Below are positions 34,944-44,218 of a stretch of 64,000 nucleotides of DNA, in pieces. A program made the position numbers and the translations under genes. The notes under the pieces are model-generated. The model worked only from the letters and a program-made list of their open reading frames with translations. It was not told where the DNA came from and ran no database searches. Position 1 is the stretch's first letter; every line of letters begins with the position of its first letter. Source of the stretch: JANSWP01 sp041941305 (GTDB lineage Bacteria; Bacteroidota; Bacteroidia; Chitinophagales; Saprospiraceae); contig JBGTQJ010000001.1 in the NCBI GenBank assembly GCA_041941305.1, positions 325,261 through 389,260 on the forward strand, written 5' to 3'.

Positions 34944-37900
34944 CTACTGCTTCACCACCTTTACCATCTGATTCAACTCCTCATCCAGAAAGCGAACATA
35001 ATATATACCTGCAGGATATGCCACCAAAGACAATAGACCTGTATAGGTGTTATCGTACTTCACCAATTTGAAATTTTGGATTTTCTTACCAGAGGCATCT
35101 ATGATTTGAAGCGGCAAAAAGACCTCGCTCCGACTCAATCCATTGATGTCTAGGCGGAAAAGTCCCTCCGTTGGGTTTGGAAATACTTCAATGGAATAAC
35201 CAAACAAAGATTCTTTGCTGGATGTCTCCAAACCTAACATCACTGTAATCTCAAGTTCACATCCCAATGCGTCGCGCACAGCCACCTGGTATGCTCCTTC
35301 AGAAAGATTGGCAAAAAATGGCCAGGCACCAAAAGCTCCGCCATTCAGACTGTATTGGTAAGGTGGAACCCCGTTAGAAGTAATCACTTCAATTTGTCCA
35401 TCGCCAGCTCCCGGAACTGATTCATTTGTAATTACGCCGGAAACATTTAAAGCACAGGTTGGCAAGGTAAAGACAACTTCATACAGACAATCCAAATCGC
35501 CCTGGATGACAATGACATAGTCACCTCCAGCCAGATTGTTAAACATATTGGAAGCTTGAAAGCTCATACCTCCATCTATGCTGTATTGAAAAGGTCCGAT
35601 GCCATTGACGGGCGTAATCAAAATAGTACCATCATTGGCTCCTGCAGCACTTTCGGACACAAAGTCAATATCGCCTTCCATCATACATGAAAAAGTGCCA
35701 CAAAAGTCGTTGCTTTCCGAAAATCCAAAATTCACCTCCAGAATGGAAGCTAATGGCAATCCATTGGCATCTGTAATTTCGTAATAACCGTTCAAATTCT
35801 GTCCGCCAAATGGGTTGTCCAATCCATCACCTACGGCATCAAAAATAGTAAATGTGTAACAAGCCTCTGGATCCAAACACCAGGTTTCATTGATGATGGA
35901 ATTTTGATTCGTATAAGGACCTCCTGATAAAATGACATCACCAGCTTCATTTGTTATTTCCCAGGTCGTCTCTTGAGGGAAGAAATCAGTTTTTAATTCA
36001 AAATTGATATCTACTCCATCCAAAATAGCATCAAAACTTCTACTAAATCCATCATTGTCAGGAATCTCATCTGTCATGCCATTGGGGTTTAAAGTAGAAG
36101 CAAAAACTTCATTGGAACCATTCAAAAGTCCTAAAAGATTATAAGTGAGCGTTTCTGATTCTCCGGATGCCAAATCCCCTGTCCAATTGACGCCTAAATA
36201 AAGATCTCCATTCAACTGGATTTCAATTTCTACAGTGGTCAAATTCTCTGTTCCATAATTGATCAAAACAATATCTACTGGAATGGAATCTCCACATAAG
36301 ATGCCTTCCAATCCATTGATTTCCAAAATTCCGGCATCAAATCTCGGTAGTTTGGAAACTACAACTCTAAGGGTATCATTGTTTGGAGCATCATCGCCTG
36401 TCAGTTCAGTAAATATTTTAAATTCGTAATCTCCAACAACAGACATATCTACAGTCGGAATAAAGGTATGGGCATAGACACTATCAGTAGGCAAGATAAA
36501 ATTGATGGTATCCACTATTGCAGGTCCGTTTTCGAAAATATAGCCCACATTGAAATTTGAAATCGTATCAATTCCAAAATTTTTCACTTCAATACTGACC
36601 AATTCATTCGCAGTCAAAGCTGGAGAAGAGACTGGTTTGGAAAGGGCACTTGGTCCCATATCAGTGGTATCTCTCCCTAAATTAAATGCAAAAATTTTGG
36701 TGCTCCAAATATTCTGAGCACGGTATTCCCCCGTATACCAAAATGTTTTGTCATCATAAGGATCAACTGTCATTTGGGCATAGTCTCCAAATCGTCCGGT
36801 CTGATTGGTGCTAAAACCTTCTGTAACAACATATTCTTCTACCGTCATTTCACCCAGGGGATCGCTGGCTCTCCGCCCCGTGAAAGCCAATCCTGGATGT
36901 GTATTTGGACTGGAAATGGAATAGCCCAAAGCTATATTTCCATTTCCATCAATAGCAATCCCTCCCATAAATCGATGCAAGCCATCATTTGGTGCGAAAG
37001 TCCCTTCTTGATAAATCGTCCAATCTCCACCAGGGTTCCTTCTCAATTCCATCCATCGAATTCCGGAAACATTATTACCCCCAGAAGCATCCGTAATAAA
37101 ATTCAATACCATCACCTCGTAAGCTCCAAAATTGCGATAATGTACCTGATGCATGATAACTTCTGGCAATCCATCAATACCTTGCCCGCCAAGCTGAGGA
37201 ATACAACCAAAATTGGGTCCCGGAGCTGCACATGGGTTGGAATCATATGGAGCAGTGACAATGCTTGAGTTGTGAACAACGGTATTATTTGGATTAGCCC
37301 AATCTATTTCAAATGTAAAAATTTCAAGTTGGTCCTGGGCACTGCCTCCCCATGCATCATCACTCATGGTCATGATCATTGGCAGTGCATCTTGGGGGGG
37401 TGCAGTCATCCCGGTCCAATCTACTGGAGTAGCCACCTGAAATCCTGGGCCTCCTCCTATCCCCGGTAATTGTATTCGCTGAATAGGTACCGTTGGTTCT
37501 CCATTCAACAAAGCCTCCCGATTGATAAAATAAGAAGGGAGCACACCTGGGCCCTGTTCATTGGTAGTAACAACCAAAGCATTTGTCCACAAACTATATT
37601 TTGGATAATCCGGGAAATTGGGTGTAGCAAAATTGTAGGCATTCCAACTGCCTAATGGGTCAGAAGTTTCGGAAACTGCTACCAATAGTTGATTGCCGCT
37701 TGGAAATTCTGTTATATACCATCTTTCTGCTTCCTGGTCGTACAAAATAATCGGGTCTCCAGAAGAGGAAAAACCTATACTACTCCAAATGGTATTCGTT
37801 GCAATAGGGTTAGAGACTGGATTGCCTTCTTTATCAAATACCCGCAAATATGAAGCATTAATTTGCTGAATGTAATAGTCCTTTCCGATATCACCACAAG

Positions 37901-38285
37901 GATCCGGCGGATTTCCTCCAAAAATATTTTGACCCATTCCCTCAATATTTACAACTGGTTCCACGATGATACCTGCATCTCGGTTTACCTCCGATTGCCG
38001 GAGTTTATCTTCCCCTTTTGGCAAGGCATTCGGATTCACATTTGGACGAATTCTTCTACCCATAAAATTGGGAACCTGTTTCTGTTTTTTGATTTCAGCT
38101 CTTTTTTCCAGGCTGATGGCATCTCTATTGGCTAAATGTCTGAGTGGAGGTGTTTTGCCTAGAAATTTGGCATAGGTGGTTTGTATTTTAAGATCGGTGA
38201 CTTGTTTAGTAGTAGTTTGAGCTGGGAGATCCATTTCAATAAATAGCATCAATAGTCCCAATGCCCAGATTAGGTTCTTTTTCAT
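34944..38285 (-). CDS. large secreted protein with CARDB-like and SprB repeats and T9SS sorting domain
   Basis: 1,113 residues with a signal peptide (MKKNLIWALGLLMLFIEMDLPAQ). Residues about 90-540 read as a secreted beta-propeller-like domain (CGDIGKDYYIQQINASYLRV, WYITEFPSGNQLLVAVSETS). CARDB-like adhesion segments follow at about 550-760 (LTANELVSIEVKNFGIDTI; IPVDIVLINYGTENL), then a beta-sandwich at about 790-880, and two SprB repeats (DGTILITPVNGIGPFQYSID; DGQIEVITSNGVPPYQYSLN). A type A sorting domain closes the protein (VFPNPTEGLFRLDI ... YPAGIYYVRF). Likely displayed on the surface; adhesion is inferred from repeat types. Confidence 0.88.
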   Translation of the reverse strand: MKKNLIWALGLLMLFIEMDLPAQTTTKQVTDLKIQTTYAKFLGKTPPLRHLANRDAISLEKRAEIKKQKQVPNFMGRRIRPNVNPNALPKGEDKLRQSEVNRDAGIIVEPVVNIEGMGQNIFGGNPPDPCGDIGKDYYIQQINASYLRVFDKEGNPVSNPIATNTIWSSIGFSSSGDPIILYDQEAERWYITEFPSGNQLLVAVSETSDPLGSWNAYNFATPNFPDYPKYSLWTNALVVTTNEQGPGVLPSYFINREALLNGEPTVPIQRIQLPGIGGGPGFQVATPVDWTGMTAPPQDALPMIMTMSDDAWGGSAQDQLEIFTFEIDWANPNNTVVHNSSIVTAPYDSNPCAAPGPNFGCIPQLGGQGIDGLPEVIMHQVHYRNFGAYEVMVLNFITDASGGNNVSGIRWMELRRNPGGDWTIYQEGTFAPNDGLHRFMGGIAIDGNGNIALGYSISSPNTHPGLAFTGRRASDPLGEMTVEEYVVTEGFSTNQTGRFGDYAQMTVDPYDDKTFWYTGEYRAQNIWSTKIFAFNLGRDTTDMGPSALSKPVSSPALTANELVSIEVKNFGIDTISNFNVGYIFENGPAIVDTINFILPTDSVYAHTFIPTVDMSVVGDYEFKIFTELTGDDAPNNDTLRVVVSKLPRFDAGILEINGLEGILCGDSIPVDIVLINYGTENLTTVEIEIQLNGDLYLGVNWTGDLASGESETLTYNLLGLLNGSNEVFASTLNPNGMTDEIPDNDGFSRSFDAILDGVDINFELKTDFFPQETTWEITNEAGDVILSGGPYTNQNSIINETWCLDPEACYTFTIFDAVGDGLDNPFGGQNLNGYYEITDANGLPLASILEVNFGFSESNDFCGTFSCMMEGDIDFVSESAAGANDGTILITPVNGIGPFQYSIDGGMSFQASNMFNNLAGGDYVIVIQGDLDCLYEVVFTLPTCALNVSGVITNESVPGAGDGQIEVITSNGVPPYQYSLNGGAFGAWPFFANLSEGAYQVAVRDALGCELEITVMLGLETSSKESLFGYSIEVFPNPTEGLFRLDINGLSRSEVFLPLQIIDASGKKIQNFKLVKYDNTYTGLLSLVAYPAGIYYVRFLDEELNQMVKVVKQ

Positions 38286-38434
38286 TGTTGTTTTGTTTAG
38301 AAAGTTAGCACGTAGTTTAAAAAGTCAGACAAAGGTGACTAAAGGAAAGCACTTTAGAAAAGTAGAACCTAAAAAACCAGAATAATATTAGGTGCAAGAC
38401 AATTGGGTGACCAAAGGTTTGCCCTTGCCTTTGC

Positions 38435-38623
38435 TCATTCCAACAAATCCTTTAATTCCTTTTCTGTCTTCCTCAATTGCTCCTTACAAAACTGAATCAA
38501 TTCTCCAGCAAGCTTCACTTTTTCCGTCAAATCGTCCATGCTGACTTTTTCTTCCTGTATTTGAGAAACGATGAGTTGCAATTCCTGCATGGCGGATTCG
38601 TAGGTACGTTTTTTTTTGCTCAT
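38435..38623 (-). CDS. xseB: exodeoxyribonuclease VII small subunit
   Basis: 62 residues, the usual length. It matches XseB: TYESAMQELQLIVSQIQEEK, DLTEKVKLAGELIQFCKEQL, then a short acidic helix. It binds the long helical arm of XseA to form the multi-subunit nuclease that degrades single-stranded DNA. It lies 57 bases downstream of xseA on the same strand, so they form one operon. Confidence 0.93.
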   Translation of the reverse strand: MSKKKRTYESAMQELQLIVSQIQEEKVSMDDLTEKVKLAGELIQFCKEQLRKTEKELKDLLE

Positions 38624-38680
38624 TTTTTATGGTTCAAAATTGATCAATGCTGTTCAAAATGATAAATAATATTGGACATG

Positions 38681-39910
38681 CTAATTTTCCACTTTACTTT
38701 TTACAATCCCGTTCCAAAATGTGGTGGTCAGTTCATCTCCTTTTTTGATGCTTTTTTGAGAATGGATACTTTTACCATTTTTGGAGGTAATGGTGAATCC
38801 TCTTTTTAAGGCTGTTTCAGGATGCAATAATTGAACAAGGGTTTCCAAATTGTCGAGGTTTTGTGATTGACTTTTCAAAAAATGTAAAACAGACTTAGGT
38901 AGCTCTTCTTCGATGTACCCCAGCATTTGATTTTGTCGAAAAATTGAGCTTTCAGATTGAAAAGTAATCGCTTGTTGTATTTTTTGAAGCTTAAGGGTGG
39001 CCGCTTGCAAAATCGCAGTCACCTGATTATTCAGGAGTATCCCTAACTGAATCATTTCAGATTCAAATTGCAAATTTCTATGAATTAGAAAATCTGCCAC
39101 TGCGGTAGGTGTTTTTAAAGCTCTATGAGCGACCAAATCTGCAACAGTCTCATCAATATCGTGTCCAATTCCCGTAAATACCGGCAAAGGACAATTGGCA
39201 ATGGCTTTACACAATTCCAAATTATCGAAACCAGCTAAATCAAGTCTTGCTCCCCCACCCCGGATGATCACAACACAATCAAATTCTGACTTATACCTTT
39301 CTATTTTTTTTAGTTGTTGAATCATTTCGGATTCTACATTTACCCCTTGTACAGCAGATTCAAATAATTGATTGCTAAAAGCATAAGCATATTCATTGCC
39401 CTTTAATTGCGCTAAATAATCCTGATAGCCTGCAGCTCTTTCCGAGGTCAATACTGCAATTTTCTGGAGTACTCCCGGCAAAGGCAATTGCGTATTTTTT
39501 TCCAATAAATCAAGTCTTTTCAACTCACGGATAGTTTCGCGACGTTTCATTTCCAATTTACCAAGCGTATAAGTTGGATCGATGTCTTTTACCATCAGCT
39601 TCAAGCCATAGCGTTCATGGAAATCTACTTTAACCAACAATTGTACTTCCATCCCTTCCTGCAATACATAATTCAATTCTGTCCCTGTTTTTCGCAAAAG
39701 TCGCTTGTGGTCTTTTGCCCAAATAACCGCCGAAGATTGAGCAACAATCTGTTCTCCTTGTTCTTCTTTCTCCACTAGTTCCAAATAATAATGTCCTCGA
39801 GAATGGCTCACTTGTGCCATTTCACAGCGTACCCAAAATTCATCAGGCAGATTGAGCGCCAAAATCCGGCGGATGAATTCATTTAATTCAAAAAGAGAAT
39901 ATGCTTGCAT
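38681..39910 (-). CDS. xseA: exodeoxyribonuclease VII large subunit
   Basis: 409 residues. N-terminal OB-fold (about 1-100: LPDEFWVRCEMAQVSHSRGH ... SSAVIWAKD) followed by the catalytic domain: IAVLTSERAAGYQD, CVVIIRGGGARLDLAGFDN, VFTGIGHDIDETVADLVAHR and LKTPTAVADFL. The RGGG and GIGHxxD motifs carry the active-site residues of the family. The coiled-coil arm (about 280-340) and the terminal TITSKNGKSIHS segment are present. Acts with XseB in DNA repair. Confidence 0.95.
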   Translation of the reverse strand: MQAYSLFELNEFIRRILALNLPDEFWVRCEMAQVSHSRGHYYLELVEKEEQGEQIVAQSSAVIWAKDHKRLLRKTGTELNYVLQEGMEVQLLVKVDFHERYGLKLMVKDIDPTYTLGKLEMKRRETIRELKRLDLLEKNTQLPLPGVLQKIAVLTSERAAGYQDYLAQLKGNEYAYAFSNQLFESAVQGVNVESEMIQQLKKIERYKSEFDCVVIIRGGGARLDLAGFDNLELCKAIANCPLPVFTGIGHDIDETVADLVAHRALKTPTAVADFLIHRNLQFESEMIQLGILLNNQVTAILQAATLKLQKIQQAITFQSESSIFRQNQMLGYIEEELPKSVLHFLKSQSQNLDNLETLVQLLHPETALKRGFTITSKNGKSIHSQKSIKKGDELTTTFWNGIVKSKVEN

Positions 39911-39996
39911 AAAAACGTATCGCGGTTCTACAGAACTGTATAAATTGGGAAACGGTTTTGGAGAACCCCACTACACAAAGTTGCCAAAATAAAAAA

Positions 39997-40021
39997 GACC
40001 AAACAGAAAACCTGTTTGGTC
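39997..40021 (-). terminator. intrinsic terminator of the M23 peptidase gene
   Basis: On the minus strand GACCAAACAG pairs with CTGTTTGGTC over a short loop and is followed by TTTTTT (39996-39991). It ends the transcript of the peptidase gene that stops at 40126. Confidence 0.85.
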
Positions 40022-40125
40022 AAAATTAAAGTTGTAAAATTTTTCGTTTTGCTTGACTAATATTTGAGCAAATGTGTCAGAAATAATTTTCCCTTATTCC
40101 TATCGTAGTGTTTTGTGTTTTGGTT

Positions 40126-41478
40126 TTATTGATTACTAGTCAAGGCAGTGGAATTAATAAATTCAGCATTATCTAACTGAGCCAAATATTTATCTCTTAT
40201 CTCAAAGAATCCTGGTAAATCTTCTGTAGGTAGCGGTTTAGGTGGTGGAAATTTCAGCCTCAAATGATTGACTTGCCTGCCATTTTTCCAAAATCTGAAA
40301 CATACATGAGGACCAGTTGCCAAACCTGTAGAGCCTACATAGCCTATCACTTGTCCTTGTCTTACATGTACTCCAGGGCGAATTCCGTTTGCAAATTTTT
40401 GCATGTGCAAATATTGCGTCTGATAGGTATCGTCGTGCTTGATTTTTACAAAGTTTCCATTGCCTCTGGTATAACTGGCTTTAGTCACCACTCCATTTCC
40501 TACGGCGTAAATTGGTGTACCATAAGGTGCAGCATAGTCCGTTCCCAAATGCGGTTTGGTGCGCTTCAATATGGGATGGAAGCGACGCAGGTTGTACCTG
40601 GAAGAAATTCTGGAATATTTTACAGGCGCTCTTAAAAATCCTTTATTCATTGGACGACCTTCCCGGTCATAATAACCTTCTTTATTGATGTCTTTGTGAG
40701 GATAATAAATGGAGTAATATTCATTATCCATATTTTTATAATAAGCAGCAAATACCTGACCGATTCCAACTCGTGTTCCTTCTATATACTCTTGTTCATA
40801 AATCAACTTAAATTGATCACCCTTTAACAGATGGTGAAAGTCAACTGACCATTGTAGGGCATCTTCCATTTTTGCAGCCAACTCAAAGCTCATTCCGTTG
40901 TCGACCATTGCATTCCATAAAGAAGATTCGATTTCACCTGTTGAAATGCTCACTTCTTTTGTGATTTCTCTTTCGACCTTTCTTACTTTCAAATCACCTT
41001 TCAAATCAAATACATAGTAAGCATAGACACTAGGCTCATAAATAAAATGGTCAGCTGTTTGAGCTGTATCTTTTGTCAAAATGGTAAATTTTTTCCCTGC
41101 TCTCAATTGCCGAACGTCAAAAGTGCCTTTAGCATTCTGAACCAATTGCTCAATGTCTAAATAATCTACCTTGTGCTTCATCAGGATGTCCGCCAAAAAT
41201 TGGTTTGGTTGAATTTCCTGCTCAATCACAGAAAAAGTATCTATCGCAAATCCATATTTCATTGTAGGAATATCAACTGGAAATGCGCCTAGCTGTTCTT
41301 TTTCAAGAGGTGTCAGTGCTGCTTGTAAGTGATCTCCGGATGGCTCGGTTCTGCTTATCAAAGATCCAACAAGCACTACTGCTAATGCAATAATTACCAG
41401 GGTTCGCCATCTATGGTTTTTCAATTCTGCTTTGATACGTCCAAACCAGTTTTTTTGTTTGTCCACGCTATTCAACAT
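40126..41478 (-). CDS. membrane-anchored M23-family metallopeptidase
   Basis: 450 residues. One membrane helix near the N-terminus (about 24-42, RTLVIIALAVVLVGSLI), then a LysM/OpgA-like region (about 90-260) as in Bacteroidota MepM-like proteins, and an M23 domain (about 285-400). The first zinc motif is intact: HPILKRTKPHLGTDYAAPYG (HxxxD). The second, normally HLH or HxH, reads TGPHVCF, so the third metal ligand would be Cys instead of His. The same HVC variant occurs in some Bacteroidota relatives as far as I recall. Likely cleaves peptidoglycan cross-links or regulates another hydrolase if inactive. Confidence 0.88.
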   Translation of the reverse strand: MLNSVDKQKNWFGRIKAELKNHRWRTLVIIALAVVLVGSLISRTEPSGDHLQAALTPLEKEQLGAFPVDIPTMKYGFAIDTFSVIEQEIQPNQFLADILMKHKVDYLDIEQLVQNAKGTFDVRQLRAGKKFTILTKDTAQTADHFIYEPSVYAYYVFDLKGDLKVRKVEREITKEVSISTGEIESSLWNAMVDNGMSFELAAKMEDALQWSVDFHHLLKGDQFKLIYEQEYIEGTRVGIGQVFAAYYKNMDNEYYSIYYPHKDINKEGYYDREGRPMNKGFLRAPVKYSRISSRYNLRRFHPILKRTKPHLGTDYAAPYGTPIYAVGNGVVTKASYTRGNGNFVKIKHDDTYQTQYLHMQKFANGIRPGVHVRQGQVIGYVGSTGLATGPHVCFRFWKNGRQVNHLRLKFPPPKPLPTEDLPGFFEIRDKYLAQLDNAEFINSTALTSNQ

Positions 41479-41756
41479 TTAGGGTTTAGGAAATCAATTT
41501 ATTCAATAAAAAAGTTTTTTGCAGTTCACGGGAAAGTAATCTGATTCATTTGGAATTTCAATCGTGGGATTATACTAAGTTGGGATAGGTAATCGAACGG
41601 TCTTTGGATATGTGAGCGTTTTCTCGATTGGTTGATGAGGAAGTGCTTTCAGGACAAGTGCAAATATACTTGACGGGCTTGGACTCACCCAAAGAAAAAT
41701 GTTAAAATATTTCAATTTTTATTTCAAACATCCATAACTAACTGAATTACAGTAAA

Positions 41757-42341
41757 TTATTTTTTCCACATTTTAAAAAACAGCTCATTACCTAGTCTGG
41801 GTTTAATTGAATTTTTGGCAATTTCCAATGTCTCAATTTCAAAAAAGGGTTCGAATAATTTTCGATATTCCGTAGCTGTTCCACCAAATGGAGGGCCTTC
41901 CATAGGAAACTCGGAAGCAAACAACAATCCAGCAATCAAGCCGCCAGAGGATAACAAATCAGCAGATTTTTGAACATATTTATGTCTCAAATTGGGATCA
42001 ATGGCACAAAAGAAGGTTTGCTCTAAAATCAAATCAATTTCCAACTCCAATTCAAAAAAATCGGATACAAGCAGATGTGATTTTGGAAAAGTAGGAATTT
42101 GGGTTTTTAATGAATCAAAAGCTTCCTCCGCCCAATCACAGACAAACACATTTTGAAATCGGTTTTCAAATAAATAAACCGCTTCATAGGCGTTCCCGGC
42201 TCCTGGAATCAGAATCCTGATGTTTTTATTTTTGATTTGGTCAATAAAAGACTTTAAGGGGGGAGATACATCCCCAATATCCCAGGGAGTATTGGAATCA
42301 AGGTATTTTTGATTCCAGAATTCTTTGCTTAGATTTTTCAT
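41757..42341 (-). CDS. TPMT-type SAM-dependent methyltransferase
   Basis: 194 residues of the thiopurine S-methyltransferase fold. Visible: FWNQKYLDSNTPWDIGDVSP at the N-terminus (the W/Y pocket and PWD motif of the family), the SAM-binding loop IRILIPGAGNAYEAVYLFE, the VFVCDWAEEAFDSL strand/helix, and EQTFFCAIDP followed by GGLIAGLLFASEFP. The natural substrate in bacteria is unknown; thiol, halide or metalloid methylation is known for the family. It follows the yegP-like gene, but a terminator lies between. Confidence 0.88.
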   Translation of the reverse strand: MKNLSKEFWNQKYLDSNTPWDIGDVSPPLKSFIDQIKNKNIRILIPGAGNAYEAVYLFENRFQNVFVCDWAEEAFDSLKTQIPTFPKSHLLVSDFFELELEIDLILEQTFFCAIDPNLRHKYVQKSADLLSSGGLIAGLLFASEFPMEGPPFGGTATEYRKLFEPFFEIETLEIAKNSIKPRLGNELFFKMWKK

Positions 42342-42381
42342 AAATAGGAAGTCCCATTACCCAATTAATTTGGGCAATTAC

Positions 42382-42420
42382 AAAAAAAGACCTCCCAATA
42401 CACTTGAGAAGTCTTTTTTT
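42382..42420 (-). terminator. intrinsic terminator after the YegP-like gene
   Basis: A/T-rich stem: on the minus strand AAAAAAAGACTTCTC pairs (with G-T pairs) with GGGAGGTCTTTTTTT. The stem supplies its own T-run. It probably works for minus-strand transcripts and, being nearly symmetric, perhaps for both. Confidence 0.7.
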
Positions 42421-42442
42421 TGTTGGTCTTTAGAAAAATTTA

Positions 42443-42778
42443 TCAGGCAACAGTTGCATCAGCAACCTCTGCGTCAGGCGCATTTTTCATAACAGAAGCG
42501 ATACCATTGTCCAATCCGGATTTGCCTGCATACATTTGGCTTTTACCGATTACTTGTTTGTTGGCAGCAAGTAAAGTGAAATAAAGCTTGCCGTTAGCAG
42601 CTTCCTTGGTTTCAAAATTATTGATGTCTTGAGAGTTCTTGCGAACAGACTCAATGCCATTCATGGCTCCTGCCTTCTGAGCATAACCCTGGCTGGAAAG
42701 AATAACCTGTCCATTTCCTGCTTTCAGGTTGAAGAAATACTTGTCATTTTTGTCACTTTGAAATACATCGAACTTCAT
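42443..42778 (-). CDS. YegP-family (DUF1508) protein
   Basis: 111 residues from the ATG at 42778; an upstream in-frame ATG at 42838 would put a promoter-like box inside the gene. Two tandem DUF1508 units: KFDVFQSDKNDKYFFNLKAG ... GAMNGIESVRKNSQD and KLYFTLLAANKQVIG ... GLDNGIASVMKNAPD. Each unit is a small beta-beta-beta-alpha fold. Proteins of this family are small, cytoplasmic and often abundant; their function is not settled. Confidence 0.92.
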   Translation of the reverse strand: MKFDVFQSDKNDKYFFNLKAGNGQVILSSQGYAQKAGAMNGIESVRKNSQDINNFETKEAANGKLYFTLLAANKQVIGKSQMYAGKSGLDNGIASVMKNAPDAEVADATVA

Positions 42779-42817
42779 AGTAAGGATTATTTGGTTTGTA
42801 ATTTTTTGTTTTCGACG

Positions 42818-42825
42818 CGAATATA
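42818..42825 (-). promoter_or_regulatory. candidate -7 element for the YegP-like gene
   Basis: On the minus strand TATATTCG differs by one base from TAnnTTTG and lies 39 bases upstream of the ATG at 42778. It supports that start over the more upstream ATG. Confidence 0.35.
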
Positions 42826-42931
42826 ATGGTATGGTCACTTAAAAGGAAACTTTTAATCGCGCATCACCCTGAATTTTGTTCAAAAAACCATCAGTTTATA
42901 TTCTTTTTAAGTAAAATTATGATAATCAGGC

Positions 42932-42986
42932 TGTTGCGGGGTGTGCCTTTCGGGTTATGCTAACTAGTAAGGCACACCCCGCAACA
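42932..42986. repeat. GTTGCGGGGT-type hairpin, copy 2
   Basis: TGTTGCGGGGTGTGCCTT (42932-42949) is perfectly complementary to 42969-42986; the 19-base loop contains GGTTATGCTAAC. It lies in the gene-free stretch 42779-43124 between the YegP-like and adenosine deaminase genes. The other copies are at 7599 and 60531. Confidence 0.85.
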
Positions 42987-43124
42987 CGACTCTAACAGGT
43001 AATTATTTATAAATCAATGACTTAAAAAAGTTTACAAAACCTAAAAGAGGCTGGTTTTCGCTTGCTCAGGTGCTAAGGTGTGCAGAAAATCAAATATAAA
43101 ATGGTCAAGTTAGAGGCTGATAAT

Positions 43125-44117
43125 TTATTCAAATTGGTAGGCTTTAAGAATCCGTTTCCTCAATTCTTCCTTTTTCTCCTTTGATGTAAACGAATGTTCA
43201 ATTGCTTCCATATTGCATTTCAGAAAATGTGCAATTCGCCAGTCAAAATACTTTTCCATCGTTTGGTACTCACTTGTCAAGGTAATATTGGACAAAGTCC
43301 GACAATCTGTATTGATACTCATTGAAAGACCATGTCTGAAAATAGTATCCGCCGGATGATTTTCAATTTTATCGAAAACATTCACCTGAATATTACTAGT
43401 TGGGCATACCTCCAGGTGAATCTTTTCTTTTTTCAAAAAATCCAATAGCTTCAGATCCTCCACACTTCTTACTCCATGCCCAATCCTCGAAGGGTGAAAA
43501 TGTTCGAGGGTTTCCCAAACACTCTCTGCTCCTTTGGCTTCACCGGCATGGGCAGTACAATTCAATCCTTTATTGCTCGCATATTTAAATGCTTTAATAT
43601 GATTAGCAATTGGAAACCCTGCTTCATCGGCTGCAATGTCAAATCCAACAACAGGAGTACCTTGAAATGCTTCAACGAGCTTTACCGTTTCCATGCTTTC
43701 CGATTCAGAATAATGCCTCAAGGTGCAAAGGATAACCCCGGCTTCTACTCCAGTTTGATCAATGCCCTCTATCACTGCCTCATTGACCACCTGAACCACC
43801 TCCTTAGCCTCCAAACCTTTTTGCAAATGCTGCAATGGTGCGTAGCGCAATTCAGCATATATCACATTATCTGCACTTAACTGTTCAAACAAATCGTGGG
43901 TGACCAAACGCAATTGTTCCACAGTTTGCATCAATTCTATTCCAGTAACGGCTCTTTTGATATAATCTGCCAAATCAAGGCATTTGGGGGGTGCTACAAA
44001 ACTCTCCTGGTAAGTTTCAAAGGAGATGGAAGGATCCAATTGCTGGACAACTTTATAACTCAATGAACAATCCAGGTGTAGATGCAATTCAATTTTAGGT
44101 AGCTTAGAATAGTCCAT
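43125..44117 (-). CDS. add: adenosine deaminase
   Basis: 330 residues, the normal length. Converts adenosine to inosine with one zinc. Metal ligands and active-site motifs: ELHLHLDCS (HxH), FDIAADEAGFP, NCTAHAGEAKGAESVWE (His and Glu), RIGHGVRSVED, and SINTDCRTLSNITLTSEY (Asp). The usual HLDGS is HLDCS, a Gly to Cys change next to the metal site. It stands alone, between the hairpin at 42932 and the cca gene. Confidence 0.92.
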   Translation of the reverse strand: MDYSKLPKIELHLHLDCSLSYKVVQQLDPSISFETYQESFVAPPKCLDLADYIKRAVTGIELMQTVEQLRLVTHDLFEQLSADNVIYAELRYAPLQHLQKGLEAKEVVQVVNEAVIEGIDQTGVEAGVILCTLRHYSESESMETVKLVEAFQGTPVVGFDIAADEAGFPIANHIKAFKYASNKGLNCTAHAGEAKGAESVWETLEHFHPSRIGHGVRSVEDLKLLDFLKKEKIHLEVCPTSNIQVNVFDKIENHPADTIFRHGLSMSINTDCRTLSNITLTSEYQTMEKYFDWRIAHFLKCNMEAIEHSFTSKEKKEELRKRILKAYQFE

Positions 44118-44218
44118 TGAACAATGATGAAAATTGTATTTTTAAGTAATGACCAGCCTGAAGGTCAAACATTATTTAGAGATTTGAGATATGCATGACC
44201 TGAAGTTCCTGTGAATGC

